From Microcoleus sp. LEGE 07076 (GTDB lineage Bacteria > Cyanobacteriota > Cyanobacteriia > Cyanobacteriales > Microcoleaceae), in contig NZ_JADEWV010000006.1 of assembly GCF_015207455.1 (NCBI RefSeq), forward strand, positions 1-63,846: a DNA stretch of 63,846 nt, read 5' to 3'. A model generated the notes under the pieces. The model was not told the origin of the DNA and ran no database searches. It worked only from the letters and a program-made list of their open reading frames with translations. This document shows, piece by piece, positions 43,379 to 53,538 of this stretch; positions within the stretch are counted from its first letter, which is position 1, and each line of letters opens with the position of its first letter. A program made the position numbers and the translations under genes.

Positions 43379-43783
43379 TGAAATGTGTTACCTCACTGAG
43401 CCTCACCATTATCATGCCTTATCCCTTGACACTGTCGCGCTTAAAGACAGTCGGTTTTGAGGCGATTCTTTTAACTGTACCTAGATCCGTATTGAAATCA
43501 GCACCAAACATTATATTCGGGACGATCGCCCAAACATGAATTTTAGATTTTTGATTTTTGATTTTTGATTTTTGAGGCGGCAACAGGGCTCGCGAGCCGG
43601 GGGCTTGCTTCCTGAATGGTTTCGGTCAAGGAGTATTTTCGAGCGATCGCGATCGAAGGCCTGGTTGCCTGAGAGTGCATTGTTAAGTTAAATTTAGTTA
43701 AGATTCTGAGTGTAAATTTTTGTCCCACTTTTCCAGCACCCCGATCTAACCCGATCTGTCCCTAATTCAAGGCATCCGCATTT
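43379..43783. other. Divergent intergenic region before ftsH
   Basis: About 400 bp between the actin-like operon and ftsH. Contains TTTTTGATTTT heptamer-like repeats at about 43544-43575 and a GCGATCGCGATCG cluster near 43644. No gene and no centromere-like iterons for the actin system were recognised. Confidence 0.55.
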
Positions 43784-45670
43784 ATGAAAATATCTTGGCG
43801 AACTATACTACTTTGGACTTTACCCGCCTTAGTCATCGGCTTTTTCTTGTGGCAGGGAGCCTTTGCCCCCTCCCCGGCAGAAATGACCAAGAACACCGCC
43901 AGCACCCGCTTAAGCTACGGTCGATTCTTAGATTACTTAAACGCCGATCGAGTCACCAGCGTTGACCTTTACGACGGAGGCCGCACGGCGATCGTCCTAG
44001 CAATCGATCCGGAACTAGACAATCACGAGCAGCGGTGGCGGGTGGACTTGCCCTCAAATGCCCCGGAACTGGTTTCTCGGCTCAGAGACTCCAAAATCAG
44101 CTTCGACACTCATCCCCTGCGTAACGACGGCGCTGTCTGGGGACTTTTAGGCAATCTAGTATTTCCCCTCTTGTTAGTAGGAGGGCTATTTTTCCTCTTC
44201 CGTCGCGGCGGCAACGTTCCCGGCGGCCCCGGCCAAGCCATGAATTTTGGCAAATCCAAAGCACGCTTTCAAATGGAAGCTAAAACAGGCGTACTGTTCG
44301 ACGACGTAGCAGGCGTGGAAGAAGCCAAAGAAGAACTTCAAGAAGTCGTGACATTTCTCAAAAAACCCGAACGCTTCACCGCAGTCGGAGCGAAGATTCC
44401 CAAAGGCGTGCTGCTAGTGGGCCCTCCCGGAACAGGTAAAACCTTGCTAGCAAAAGCGATCGCAGGCGAAGCCGGCGTGCCCTTCTTCAGCATCTCCGGT
44501 TCAGAATTTGTGGAAATGTTCGTCGGTGTCGGCGCATCCCGCGTCCGCGACTTGTTCAAGAAAGCTAAAGAAAATGCTCCTTGCATCATCTTTATCGATG
44601 AAATCGATGCAGTGGGCCGCCAGCGCGGCGCCGGTATCGGCGGCGGTAACGACGAACGGGAACAAACCCTGAACCAGTTGCTGACCGAAATGGACGGTTT
44701 TGAAGGCAATACTGGCATTATCATCATTGCTGCGACGAACCGCCCCGACGTGCTCGACTCAGCGCTGCTGCGTCCGGGACGTTTTGACCGCCAAGTTAGC
44801 GTAGATACGCCGGATATCAAAGGCCGCTTGGAAATTTTGGAAGTTCACGCGCGCAACAAGAAGCTGTCGGCAGAGATTTCTTTGGATGCCATCGCCCGTC
44901 GCACTCCGGGTTTTACGGGTGCTGATTTGGCTAACTTGCTCAACGAAGCTGCTATTTTAACAGCGAGACGACGGAAAGAAGCGATTACGATGCTCGAAGT
45001 TGACGATGCAGTCGATCGCGTGGTAGCAGGTATGGAAGGCACACCGCTGGTGGACAGCAAGAGCAAACGCTTGATTGCTTACCACGAAATCGGTCACGCG
45101 ATCGTCGGTACCGTGATTCAAGCCCACGATCCCGTGCAAAAAGTTACCTTGGTTCCTCGCGGACAAGCCCGCGGTTTAACTTGGTTCATGCCCAGCGAAG
45201 ACCAAGGTTTGATTTCGAGATCGCAAATCTTAGCCCGGATTAGCGGTGCTTTGGGCGGCCGCGCGGCGGAAGAAGTAGTTTTCGGCGATGCTGAAGTTAC
45301 TACCGGTGCCGGCAACGACTTGCAGCAAGTCAGCGGTATGGCGCGGCAAATGGTGACTCGCTACGGGATGTCTACCTTGGGCCCGATCGCCCTGGAAGCT
45401 CAGCAAAGCGAAATTTTCCTCGGCCGCGACTACACCGCGCGATCGGAATATTCCGAAGAAATTGCCTCTCGAATTGACGGACAAGTCCGGGAAATTGTCG
45501 ATCGCTGTTACGAAGATGCTCGCCGAATTATTCGCGACAATCGTAGCGTGGTCGATCGCCTAGTCGATTTGTTGATCGAAAAAGAAACCATCGACGGTGA
45601 AGAGTTGCGACTGATCGTCTCTGAATACACTTTTGTTCCTGAAAAAGAACAATACGTTCCTCAGCTTTAA
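43784..45670 (+). CDS. ftsH: ATP-dependent zinc metalloprotease FtsH
   Basis: 628-aa membrane AAA+ protease. TM1 is about 8-24, a lumenal/periplasmic domain 30-112, TM2 about 119-139. AAA module: Walker A GPPGTGKT (213-220), Walker B IIFIDEID and the SRH ending RPGRFDR. The protease zinc site is HEIGH (434-438). In cyanobacteria thylakoid FtsH complexes degrade photodamaged D1 protein and other membrane proteins. Which of the several cyanobacterial paralogues this is cannot be said with certainty; length and motifs are those of the FtsH2/FtsH4 group. Monocistronic, with hairpins behind it. Confidence 0.96.
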   Translation: MKISWRTILLWTLPALVIGFFLWQGAFAPSPAEMTKNTASTRLSYGRFLDYLNADRVTSVDLYDGGRTAIVLAIDPELDNHEQRWRVDLPSNAPELVSRLRDSKISFDTHPLRNDGAVWGLLGNLVFPLLLVGGLFFLFRRGGNVPGGPGQAMNFGKSKARFQMEAKTGVLFDDVAGVEEAKEELQEVVTFLKKPERFTAVGAKIPKGVLLVGPPGTGKTLLAKAIAGEAGVPFFSISGSEFVEMFVGVGASRVRDLFKKAKENAPCIIFIDEIDAVGRQRGAGIGGGNDEREQTLNQLLTEMDGFEGNTGIIIIAATNRPDVLDSALLRPGRFDRQVSVDTPDIKGRLEILEVHARNKKLSAEISLDAIARRTPGFTGADLANLLNEAAILTARRRKEAITMLEVDDAVDRVVAGMEGTPLVDSKSKRLIAYHEIGHAIVGTVIQAHDPVQKVTLVPRGQARGLTWFMPSEDQGLISRSQILARISGALGGRAAEEVVFGDAEVTTGAGNDLQQVSGMARQMVTRYGMSTLGPIALEAQQSEIFLGRDYTARSEYSEEIASRIDGQVREIVDRCYEDARRIIRDNRSVVDRLVDLLIEKETIDGEELRLIVSEYTFVPEKEQYVPQL

Positions 45671-45696
45671 CTAGAATATTTAGGGCGAATAGAATT

Positions 45697-45776
45697 CGCT
45701 TCTACACAAACAAAGTCCGCCTACGCGGACTGAAGAAATTCAACCCGCGCAGGCGGGTTTTGTCTGTGTAGAAGCG
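45697..45776. repeat. Three-hairpin dispersed repeat behind ftsH
   Basis: Outer arms CGCTTCTACACA (45697-45708) and TGTGTAGAAGCG (45765-45776) enclose two hairpins: AGTCCGC/GCGGACT (45714-45731) and ACCCGC/GCGGGT (45743-45758). The cloverleaf-like fold suggests a mobile REP-type element; it also sits where an ftsH terminator would be. Confidence 0.7.
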
Positions 45777-45805
45777 GTTTCAACCGCCGAGTCAAAAGAA
45801 ACTAT

Positions 45806-46183
45806 ATGATTAAGAGTTCATCGATTTGTTTGATAGTAATTTCAACGTTAATTTCCGTCAATACTTTGAGCGCCCGGGCCGAAAAATTAAGATGTTTTGT
45901 AGATATTTGCATCGACCCCAGCAGCGTTGAATCAACTAAATCAGATATTCCCGGTGCTCCATCTTATCCCGTCCGAACTATGATAGGAACTCAGCAGTTT
46001 AGTAACGAGAAATTGCAGGTGCAGATGGAAGTTAACTGCAATTCGCGAGAGTTTAGAACTGTCAGAGTTAGCGAAGATGGCGAAAATTGGTCGAATTTCG
46101 ATCCCAGATGGACTTTAGTCGATCGCAGCAACTCATATTTGTCTCGGCTGGTTGACTTTACTTGCCAATTGGCGATCGAATAA
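45806..46183 (+). CDS. Small exported protein of unknown function
   Basis: 125-aa protein. Signal peptide about 1-25 (hydrophobic CLIVISTLISVNTL, cleavage after ARA). The mature part has four cysteines (C30, C35, C78 and C120), consistent with two disulfides, and looks beta-rich (QQFSNEKLQVQMEVNCNSREFRT is one continuous strand region, residues about 63-85). No family recognised; it is probably a periplasmic protein folded with help from the VKOR-type oxidase. Confidence 0.68.
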   Translation: MIKSSSICLIVISTLISVNTLSARAEKLRCFVDICIDPSSVESTKSDIPGAPSYPVRTMIGTQQFSNEKLQVQMEVNCNSREFRTVRVSEDGENWSNFDPRWTLVDRSNSYLSRLVDFTCQLAIE

Positions 46184-46303
46184 GCCTAAAATGTCGATCG
46201 AGACTTAGGGCGCAATAGAGTTGAATTGCCAAAGTCCTTTTAATCAAATTTTGGGACGGACTCCGAAAGTACCGACCCCACAAGAAAAAAGTTATTGTAG
46301 GGT

Positions 46304-46364
46304 GGTGCGTCAGGGGGCTGAATATTTTGAGTACCTACTCAAAAATTATCCCCCCTGACGCACC
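46304..46364. repeat. Palindrome, GGTGCGTCAGGGGG type
   Basis: Arms GGTGCGTCAGGGGG (46304-46317) and CCCCCTGACGCACC (46351-46364), with an inner TTTTGAGTA/TACTCAAAA stem. A variant of the GGTGCGTCGC family, in front of pepP. Confidence 0.8.
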
Positions 46365-46417
46365 CTATACTTGTGTAGGCTGCCATCTAAAATCTAAAAT
46401 CTAAAATCTAAAATCGA

Positions 46418-47707
46418 ATGACAAACCCCAGCGAATACCGGCAAAGACGCGAACAGTTAATGGCAAAAATTGGCAGCGGGACAGCAATATTTCGCAGCGC
46501 GCCCGCAGCCGTTATGCACAACGATGTAGAATACGCCTACCGACAAGATAGCGATTTTTTCTACTTAACAGGTTTCAACGAAGTGGGGGCGGTAGCAGTG
46601 CTCGCGCCGCACCACGAAGAGCACAAATTTGTTTTGTTCGTGCAGCCAAAAGACTTGGAAAAAGAAACTTGGCACGGTTATCGCGCTGGAGTAGAAGGCG
46701 CTAAGGAATTGTACGGCGCGGATGAAGCTTGGACGATCGCCGAACTTGCCGAAAAGCTGCCAAAATTTTTAGAAAAAGCCGATCGCATATACTATCACCT
46801 CGGGCGCGATCGCACCTTCAACCAAACAATCCTCAATCACTGGCAAAGCTTGATGGCAACCTACCCGAAACGCGGTACAGGCCCAACAGCAATCGAAGAT
46901 TCCAACATCATATTACACCCGATGCGGCTGCTAAAAAGCGAAACAGAATTAGCATTAATGCGCCAAGCCGCTAATATCTCAGTTACCGCCCACAACCGCG
47001 CCCAAGAATTCGCCAAACCCGGCAGGTACGAATACGAAATTCAAGCAGAAATCGAACATATTTTTGGCATGAACGGTGCCACTCCCGCTTATCCTTCAAT
47101 TGTGGCATCCGGTAACAATGCCTGCGTCCTCCACTACATCGAAAACAACCGCCAAATGCAGGAAAATGATTTGCTGCTAATAGATGCCGGTTGTGCTTGC
47201 AACTACTACAACGCCGACATTACTCGCACCTTTCCCGTCAGCGGTAAATTCACCGCCGAACAACAGACTATTTACGACTTAGTTTTGCGATCGCAATTGC
47301 AGGCAATTAGTCAAGTATATCCCGGAAATCCTTACAGCAAAATTCACGAAACAGCAGTGCGCGTTTTGGTAGAAGGTTTAATGGATTTAAAACTATTGGT
47401 CGGTGACATAGAAGAGATAATTAAAGAGGAAAAATACAAGCCATTTTATATGCACCGCACCGGGCATTGGCTGGGATTGGACGTGCACGATGCCGGCGTT
47501 TATCAGTACGGCGAAAATCCGCAAGTTTTGCAGGCGGGACAAGTCCTGACGGTGGAACCGGGCATTTATATTTCTCCTCATATTAAACCCGTTGAAGGAC
47601 AGCCGGAGATTCCTGAAAAATGGCGCGGTATTGGTGTGAGAATTGAAGATGATGTTTTGGTGACAGTTGACGGTAGCGAGGTCTTGACGGCGGGAGTTCC
47701 TAAATGA
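46418..47707 (+). CDS. pepP: Xaa-Pro aminopeptidase (M24B)
   Basis: 429-aa pita-bread metallopeptidase that removes N-terminal residues preceding proline. The N-terminal AMP_N domain (about 1-140) begins [12 protein letters not shown] and has DFFYLTGF. The catalytic domain carries the ligand set D ([21 protein letters not shown], split as LIDAG and ADITR), H ([10 protein letters not shown]), E (TVEPGIYI) and E (RIEDDVLV). Length and motif order match E. coli PepP. The gene is preceded by an AAAATCTAAAATC repeat and followed by heptamer repeats. Confidence 0.94.
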   Translation: MTNPSEYRQRREQLMAKIGSGTAIFRSAPAAVMHNDVEYAYRQDSDFFYLTGFNEVGAVAVLAPHHEEHKFVLFVQPKDLEKETWHGYRAGVEGAKELYGADEAWTIAELAEKLPKFLEKADRIYYHLGRDRTFNQTILNHWQSLMATYPKRGTGPTAIEDSNIILHPMRLLKSETELALMRQAANISVTAHNRAQEFAKPGRYEYEIQAEIEHIFGMNGATPAYPSIVASGNNACVLHYIENNRQMQENDLLLIDAGCACNYYNADITRTFPVSGKFTAEQQTIYDLVLRSQLQAISQVYPGNPYSKIHETAVRVLVEGLMDLKLLVGDIEEIIKEEKYKPFYMHRTGHWLGLDVHDAGVYQYGENPQVLQAGQVLTVEPGIYISPHIKPVEGQPEIPEKWRGIGVRIEDDVLVTVDGSEVLTAGVPK

Positions 47708-47960
47708 TTGTTGACTGTTGGCATTGGGAATTGGGAATTGGGAATTGGTCATTGGGAATTGGTCATTGGTCATTGGGAATTGGGAATTGGGAATTGGTCA
47801 TTGGGAATTGCTAGCAAATAACTAATGAGTAATGACTGCTGACTGCTGACTAATGACTAATGACTGCTGACTAATGACGCTTGAGGGCCCGCACTCACAG
47901 GCACCGCCCCTACTGACTAATGACTAATGACTGTTGACTGTTGACTGTTGACTGTTTGAA
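47708..47960. repeat. GGGAATTG and GACTGCT/AATGACT heptamer tracts
   Basis: First part iterates TTGGGAATTGGTCATT, second part iterates TGACTAATGACTGC and TTGACTG. No unit is longer than about 8 bp. The remaining bases to 48188 hold no recognisable element except a T-rich 48060-48130 leader in front of the kinase gene. Confidence 0.85.
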
Positions 47961-48188
47961 CAATAGCGATGCAACCGCAAACGATATAATCTCAAATTCA
48001 GTAGCATCGGAATTATGAGCGTGCAAGCGTCTGGCGAGCGATATGCCGTTCGCTTTGGTTAGCTCACTATCATCCAAATATATTATTCCGATGCTACAAG
48101 AAAAGTGCTATAAGTTGGCAGTCAAGGCTTGAGTTTTGTTAGTATTGGCTTGAAACTCAAGTCTGCAACTAAAAAACATACAGCCATT

Positions 48189-50756
48189 ATGTGTATTGAT
48201 CCTACAGAGATCGATCGACCTCTGGAAACCTGCGAAGCATTAGTAGCAGAGCAAAAAGTAAAAATTCGGCAACTCGAAGAGGATTTAGAGCAGCAGAGAG
48301 AATTGTGCCAGAAATTAGAAGCACAACTCAAAGCAGTCGAGAATCCTGGTTCTTCCGGTTCCACAACTGAATTGGATCTCGCCAAGGACGATCGCCCTGA
48401 GTTAATCGCATCTCTACAAAAAAGCCAGGAAATGTACCGAAGTCTGATTAAAAACTATCCGAATGGCTCGGTGTTTTTGTTCGATCGCGATTTGCGCTAT
48501 ACTCTGGTTGACGGTCAAGGTTTGGGCCTAGCTGGTTGGTCTAAAGAACTGTTGGAAGGCAAAACATTGCGGGAAATATCGCCACCTGAAGATTTGCAAC
48601 TTTTTGAGACCAAATATCGCGCCGCTTTGGCAGGAGAAGAAAATACTTTTGAGTATAAATACCGCGATCGGTTTTATTCAATAACAATTTCTCCCGTCAA
48701 AAACGACCAAAAAGAAATTTTTGCAGGCATGGTAGTTACTCAAGATATTAGCGAAAAAAAGCAGGCAAAATTGGGGATTGGGCGGATGAAAAACGAGCTA
48801 GAAATAAAATATCAAAAGCGCACAGAAGATTTAAAAGTAGCCAACCAACAATTGCGGGAAGAAATTATCGATCGCTGGCGCGCTGAAGAATTTTTGCGGG
48901 AAAGCCAGCAACAGCTAGAATTGTTTTTTTCTCAATCTTTAGATGGCTTTTTCTTTATGATGCTGGAGGAACCAGTGCGCTGGAACAATACCGCTGACCA
49001 GGAAAAAGTTTTGGATTACGTATTTGCTAACGCGCGGGTAACGAAGGCCAATGATGCTTTGATAGCTCAATATGGAGCTACTCGGGAAGAGTTTATTGGC
49101 CGGACAATTAACTTTTTCTTGTCCCACAACTTGGCAACGAGCAGAGAGATGTTCAGGCAATTTTTTGATGCTGGCAGAATTCACATCGAAAATGAGAATC
49201 GCAAGTTTGACGGAGATAAAATTTGGGTGGAAGGCGACTATATCTGCATTTACGATTCCCACGACAGAATTGTGGGGTATTTTGGCGTGCAGCGCGATAT
49301 TAGCGATGCTGTGGCGGCAGCTACGCAACGCAAACAAGCTGAAGCAGCACTGAAAGAAAGCGAACAAAGGTTCCGACAGCTAGCAGAAAATATTGAAAGC
49401 GTGTTTTGGATGGTAGGCATTCAACCCCAGGAAATTATTTATGTCAGTCCGGGTTACGAAAAAATTTGGGGCAGAAGCTGCGCTGAATTGTATGCTTCCG
49501 GGCGCTTTTTTGCAGATTCTATCCATCCAGAAGATCGAGACCGCGTTATTGCTATATTCACTAAAAAAATTGTAGCTGAGGACGAGATCGAATATCGAAT
49601 TGTCAGACCTGACGGCGAAATTCGCTGGATTCGCGATCGGGCTTTTCCGATTACCAATCAAGCTGGTAAAGTTTACCGCGTCGTTGGCATTGCAGAAGAT
49701 ATCAGCGACCGAAAACATTCGGAAAAAGTCATCCGCGAAAGTGAAGAACGCTTCCGCCAGCTAGCAGAAAATATCCAAGATTCCTTCTGGCTAGTTTCTG
49801 CTGAATTGACCGATTTATTGTATCTAAGTCCAGCTTACGAACAAATCTGGGGGCGCAGTCGCGAAGAATTGTATGCAGAGCCGATAAAATGGATGGATTG
49901 GGTGCATCCAGAAGATAAACACTGCTTGCAAGAGGCAATAGGGCGAGTGTTGCAGGGCGAGTCCACCAGTACCGAATATCGGATTTTTTTGCCAGATGGT
50001 AGTATTCGCTGGGTTTGCGATCGAGCTTTTCCTATTTACGACGAATTGGGCAACATTTACCGCATCGCGGGTATTTGCGAAGATATTAGCGATCGCAAAT
50101 TGACTTCTGCCCGCATCCAAGCAGCACTCCGCGAAAAAAAAGTATTGCTCAAAGAAATTCACCACCGAGTCAAAAATAATATGCAGGTAATTTCCAGCCT
50201 GCTGCAATTACAAGCTCAATACATTGAAGACGAACCGACGCTAGCTTTATTTGAAGAAAGTCAAACCCGCATTCATTCAATGGCTTTGATTCACGAGCAA
50301 CTGTATCAATCGGAAAATCTCGATCGGATCGATCTCCCGCCCTACGTAGAAAATTTGGTAGCTAATTTGTATCAATCTTTTGGTTGCGGCAACACTTCCA
50401 TCCAATTCAATCTCAACGTTGACCCAATTTTTTTAAATATAGAAACAGCAATTCCTTGCGGTTTAATTATTAATGAACTGGTTTCTAACTCCTTAAAATA
50501 TGCTTTCAGCCAAAGTTTAGCCGGTGAAATTAATATTAATTTTCATAAAATAAATTCTCAGCAATTTCACTTAAGTATTCAAGACAACGGCAGCGGATTA
50601 CCTGCGGGTTTCGACGTAGAAAATACCGAATCATTAGGATTGCGATTAGTACGGATGTTGACCAACCAATTAGATGGAACCCTTGTTGTTGACAGTGAGT
50701 GCGGAACTTGTTACAATATTAGTTTCGTTGAATTAAAATATCGAATGCGCCTTTAA
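48189..50756 (+). CDS. Multi-PAS sensor histidine kinase, HisKA_2 type
   Basis: 855-aa soluble kinase. An N-terminal coiled coil (about 12-60) is followed by four PAS/PAC modules, several ending in the (D)ISDRK/DISEKK motif. The dimerisation/phosphoacceptor domain is HisKA_2: EIHHRVKNNMQVISSLLQLQ, where the first His is the phosphoacceptor. An HATPase domain follows (ELVSNSLKYAF, DNGSGLP, LGLRLV). No membrane segment, so it senses internal signals such as redox state or light through bound cofactors. A TTG 60 bp upstream in frame is an alternative; the ATG at 48189 is preferred. The response-regulator gene begins 9 bp after its stop. Confidence 0.9.
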   Translation: MCIDPTEIDRPLETCEALVAEQKVKIRQLEEDLEQQRELCQKLEAQLKAVENPGSSGSTTELDLAKDDRPELIASLQKSQEMYRSLIKNYPNGSVFLFDRDLRYTLVDGQGLGLAGWSKELLEGKTLREISPPEDLQLFETKYRAALAGEENTFEYKYRDRFYSITISPVKNDQKEIFAGMVVTQDISEKKQAKLGIGRMKNELEIKYQKRTEDLKVANQQLREEIIDRWRAEEFLRESQQQLELFFSQSLDGFFFMMLEEPVRWNNTADQEKVLDYVFANARVTKANDALIAQYGATREEFIGRTINFFLSHNLATSREMFRQFFDAGRIHIENENRKFDGDKIWVEGDYICIYDSHDRIVGYFGVQRDISDAVAAATQRKQAEAALKESEQRFRQLAENIESVFWMVGIQPQEIIYVSPGYEKIWGRSCAELYASGRFFADSIHPEDRDRVIAIFTKKIVAEDEIEYRIVRPDGEIRWIRDRAFPITNQAGKVYRVVGIAEDISDRKHSEKVIRESEERFRQLAENIQDSFWLVSAELTDLLYLSPAYEQIWGRSREELYAEPIKWMDWVHPEDKHCLQEAIGRVLQGESTSTEYRIFLPDGSIRWVCDRAFPIYDELGNIYRIAGICEDISDRKLTSARIQAALREKKVLLKEIHHRVKNNMQVISSLLQLQAQYIEDEPTLALFEESQTRIHSMALIHEQLYQSENLDRIDLPPYVENLVANLYQSFGCGNTSIQFNLNVDPIFLNIETAIPCGLIINELVSNSLKYAFSQSLAGEININFHKINSQQFHLSIQDNGSGLPAGFDVENTESLGLRLVRMLTNQLDGTLVVDSECGTCYNISFVELKYRMRL

Positions 50757-50765
50757 GAAAAGAAT

Positions 50766-51992
50766 ATGAACCATATAAAAATTTTGGTTGTAGAAGACGA
50801 AGTTATTGTCGCCGAGGACATAGCAGGCAGATTAAAAAAACTGGGTTATGCAGTAATAGCTACCGTTGTTTCAGGGGAAGAAGCCATTGAAAAAGTCGCA
50901 GAAGAACGGCCAGACCTAGTGCTGATGGATATCGTGCTCAAAGGTGAAATGGACGGCGTAACAGCAGCCGAAAAAATCAGAAGCAAGGTTGATGTACCGA
51001 CAATATTTTTAACAGCTTATGCAGATGATAAAACGTTGCAAAGAGCGAAAATCACCGATCCATTTGGTTATATTATCAAACCATTTAAACAAAATGATTT
51101 GCGGGTGGCGATCGAGATTGCTTTGCACAGGCACTCCATCGAAGCCAAGATGCGAGAATCTCTGAAAGTTTCGGAAGCAACTACAGAGTCGCTAGAAGAA
51201 AAATCGCACCGCCAAAACCAGTATATTTCAATGGCTGCTCACGAATTGCGTAACCCGCTAAACGCGATTTTAATATCTGCGGAACTGCTAAAGCTTCGCA
51301 CTCGCAGCAGTGACGAATCCCAAGTCAAAACCCTGCAGCTAGTACACTCAGCTACCCAAAAAATGAACCAGCTAATCGACGATATGCTGTTCATGGGCAA
51401 AGCAGAAGCAGGTAAACTAAAATGTAATCCATTACCCATAAATTTAGTCGAATTTTGTCAAGAGTTGCTGGCTCAATTGCAGTTAGGAAATGAATCCAAG
51501 CACAAACTAACATTAATCCCGTCAGATGTTACCAGCGCGATGTTAGACCAACAACTGCTGCACGGCATTATTTCTAACTTAATTGTCAACGCCATCAAAT
51601 ACTCCCCAAACGGCGGTGAAGTCAGCTTGGAATTGGAATACCATCAAGCAGAAGGTGGTGACAAAGAAGCTATTTTGTGCTTGTCTCCTGAGTGTTTGTT
51701 TCGCAATTCCAAAGTTACAAATATTAACTCTCCCTCACTAATTATCCGCATCCGAGACGAAGGTATCGGCATCCCAGAAACCGAAGTAGGGAAAATATTT
51801 GAAATGTTCTACCGCTGCAAGAATACTGGGAAGATTCAAGGTAGTGGTTTGGGACTGACGATTGTTAAAAAAGCTGTGGATGTGCAAGGAGGTGCGATTT
51901 TCTGCGAAAGCCAAATCGGCCTTGGTACTACCTTTAGAGTGGCGCTTCCTTACGTTGCCCTTTCCTCCACAACTCAATTGTCAACAACTTAA
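50766..51992 (+). CDS. Response regulator-histidine kinase hybrid (REC-HisKA-HATPase)
   Basis: 408-aa protein. Receiver domain 1-120 with acidic pocket E10-D11, phospho-acceptor D55 (VLMDIVL), T83 (FLTAYA) and K105 (IIKPFK). A linker helix leads to a HisKA domain with H159 (AAHELRNPLN) and an HATPase with N (NAIKYSPNG), DEGIGIP and GSGLGL. Placement directly behind the PAS kinase means it is probably its phosphorylation target and relays the signal through a second kinase reaction. Confidence 0.92.
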   Translation: MNHIKILVVEDEVIVAEDIAGRLKKLGYAVIATVVSGEEAIEKVAEERPDLVLMDIVLKGEMDGVTAAEKIRSKVDVPTIFLTAYADDKTLQRAKITDPFGYIIKPFKQNDLRVAIEIALHRHSIEAKMRESLKVSEATTESLEEKSHRQNQYISMAAHELRNPLNAILISAELLKLRTRSSDESQVKTLQLVHSATQKMNQLIDDMLFMGKAEAGKLKCNPLPINLVEFCQELLAQLQLGNESKHKLTLIPSDVTSAMLDQQLLHGIISNLIVNAIKYSPNGGEVSLELEYHQAEGGDKEAILCLSPECLFRNSKVTNINSPSLIIRIRDEGIGIPETEVGKIFEMFYRCKNTGKIQGSGLGLTIVKKAVDVQGGAIFCESQIGLGTTFRVALPYVALSSTTQLSTT

Positions 51993-52007
51993 ATGCCACT
52001 ACAAACA

Positions 52008-52589
52008 CTAATCAAAGTGTTGTAAAATCCACTCAACCGCCGTCGCTAAATTTGGTGTAATAAAATCCGGTTTAGTATGGTGCTGATACTCACCGCTCAA
52101 CACGCTTTCCCCGTAACCAGTTTGCACCAAAATACCAGTACAACCGGCATTGTGAGCCAGATCCACATCAGTCGCTTTGTCTCCCACCATAAAACTATTT
52201 TGCAAATCTAAATCCTGTTCCCAAGCCGCGGCTACCAACATCCCTGTATTCGGTTTTCGCCAAGTTGTATAGCGCGTAAATTCGGGGTTAGTTCCGCCTT
52301 CGGCGGCGCTCAAATAAGGACAATAATAAAGAGCATCTAACTTTGCTCCTGCTTCATTTTCTAATAGCTGACAAAGGCGTTTGTGCAGCGCTTCTACGTG
52401 GCTAACAGGATAATAATTTCTCGCTGGGCCTGATTGATTGGAAACCAGACAGCAAAATATTTGTCGGTCATTTAAACGACGTACAGCTTGGGCGACTCCG
52501 GGGATTAAATGCAAATCTTCTACTTTGTGGATGTAGCCGGCTTCGATGTTGAGAACGCCATCTCGATCGAGAAATACTGCTCGTTTCAT
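52008..52589 (-). CDS. gmhB: D-glycero-D-manno-heptose 1,7-bisphosphate phosphatase (HAD)
   Basis: 193-aa HAD phosphatase of the GmhB/histidinol-phosphatase group. Nucleophile and acid/base are D8 and D10 (FLDRDGVLN), motif II is SNQSG, the zinc-binding loop is C-x-Y-C-P type (YYCPYL), motif III K is in WRKPNTGM and motif IV is VGDKATDVD. It removes the C7 phosphate during heptose synthesis. A family 9 glycosyltransferase about 1 kb away on the same strand fits a heptose-containing surface polysaccharide. Confidence 0.88.
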   Translation of the reverse strand: MKRAVFLDRDGVLNIEAGYIHKVEDLHLIPGVAQAVRRLNDRQIFCCLVSNQSGPARNYYPVSHVEALHKRLCQLLENEAGAKLDALYYCPYLSAAEGGTNPEFTRYTTWRKPNTGMLVAAAWEQDLDLQNSFMVGDKATDVDLAHNAGCTGILVQTGYGESVLSGEYQHHTKPDFITPNLATAVEWILQHFD

Positions 52590-52638
52590 GGTTGTATTGT
52601 TTGTTAAAAATTGGGTGATTAATTGTAAAGTTTTATGG

Positions 52639-53340
52639 TTAAGTTTGTGGTTCCCAATTACAGATCGACTCTGGCTTGAGAGGGCAAGTTTTGGGTGCGA
52701 TCGGATTTCCGTTGAGTTCGAGATCGGTCAGTCTAGTCAATGATTTTAGCGGTTTGATGTCGCTGATTTTATTGTCTCTGAGGTTGAGCCAAGTCAGGTT
52801 AGTCAGGGATGCTAGCGGTTTGATGTCGCTGATTTTATTGTTGTTGATGATGAGCCAATCCAGGTTAGTCAAGGATGCTAGCGGTTTGATGTCGCTGATT
52901 TGGTTGCCGTTGAGGTAAAGCCAATCCAGGTTAGTCAAGGATGCTAGCGGTTTGATGTCGCTGATTTGGTTGCCGTTGAGCCAGATCCCAGTCAGGTTAG
53001 TCAAGGATGCTAGCGGTTTGAGATCGCTGATTTGACGCTCGACGCCGAGGTTGAGTTGCGTGAGACTAGAAAGTTTCTGATTAGCCGGATCGCACTCAGT
53101 AGTCCCCGCTTCCTTCAATAGCGCCTCAACAGTATATTTAGCTTCAGGACTCAAAGAAGCTTTTTGGCGACACCAATCCGCAAATGTTCGTCCACTATTT
53201 CGCGGTTGCCGATCAGCGACTAATGCGGAAGGTTTATTGTTTCCAGGTTGCGGATCTGCGGCTAACTCGGAAGGTCTATTTCCAGATGATGCTAGGCCGA
53301 TCGCACTACAAGTAACTGCTATCAATTTGGGTAAATTCAT
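52639..53340 (-). CDS. Leucine-rich repeat protein (internalin-like), exported
   Basis: 233-aa protein. The start at 53340 (MNLPKLIAVTC) gives a signal-like hydrophobic N-terminus; the frame extends 13 codons further up. After a Pro/Asn-rich part, about residues 107-225 hold six leucine-rich repeats of 22 residues with the ISDIKPLASLTNLxxLxLNxN(K/Q) consensus. The two copies between about 52871 and 53002 are almost identical at DNA level (66 bp period), so repeat number can change by recombination. Such LRRs bind proteins; the partner is unknown. Confidence 0.82.
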   Translation of the reverse strand: MNLPKLIAVTCSAIGLASSGNRPSELAADPQPGNNKPSALVADRQPRNSGRTFADWCRQKASLSPEAKYTVEALLKEAGTTECDPANQKLSSLTQLNLGVERQISDLKPLASLTNLTGIWLNGNQISDIKPLASLTNLDWLYLNGNQISDIKPLASLTNLDWLIINNNKISDIKPLASLTNLTWLNLRDNKISDIKPLKSLTRLTDLELNGNPIAPKTCPLKPESICNWEPQT

Positions 53341-53425
53341 GTGTTTGTGTGCAACTATAAGTGTCATCATCTTGTACATCTAACTTTCTGATAGATGAAA
53401 ATCTGACAAAAGTTTCAAAAAATTT

Positions 53426-53535
53426 GTTCGCAGTAAGGACTTTTGTCATTTTTTATCTTACCCAAATCTGCCTTGAGGACTAAAGTCCTTACTACGAACT
53501 TTTGGGAGGACTAAAGTCCTTACTACGAACTTTTG
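53426..53535. repeat. AAGTCCTTACTACGAAC dispersed repeat
   Basis: GTTCGCAGTAAGGACTTTTG at 53426 pairs with two direct copies of GGACTAAAGTCCTTACTACG (about 53477 and 53508), ending 3 bp before the next gene's stop. Inverted arms plus a tandem copy; possible terminator. Confidence 0.8.
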
Positions 53536-53538
53536 TTT

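Noticed and set aside
42387-43381. Plus-strand open frames opposite the ParM-like gene
   Set aside because: They are antisense to a gene with intact actin-fold motifs and lack domain features.
44338-44820. 160-codon minus-strand frame inside ftsH
   Set aside because: Antisense to the conserved AAA module; composition is that of a reversed coding strand.
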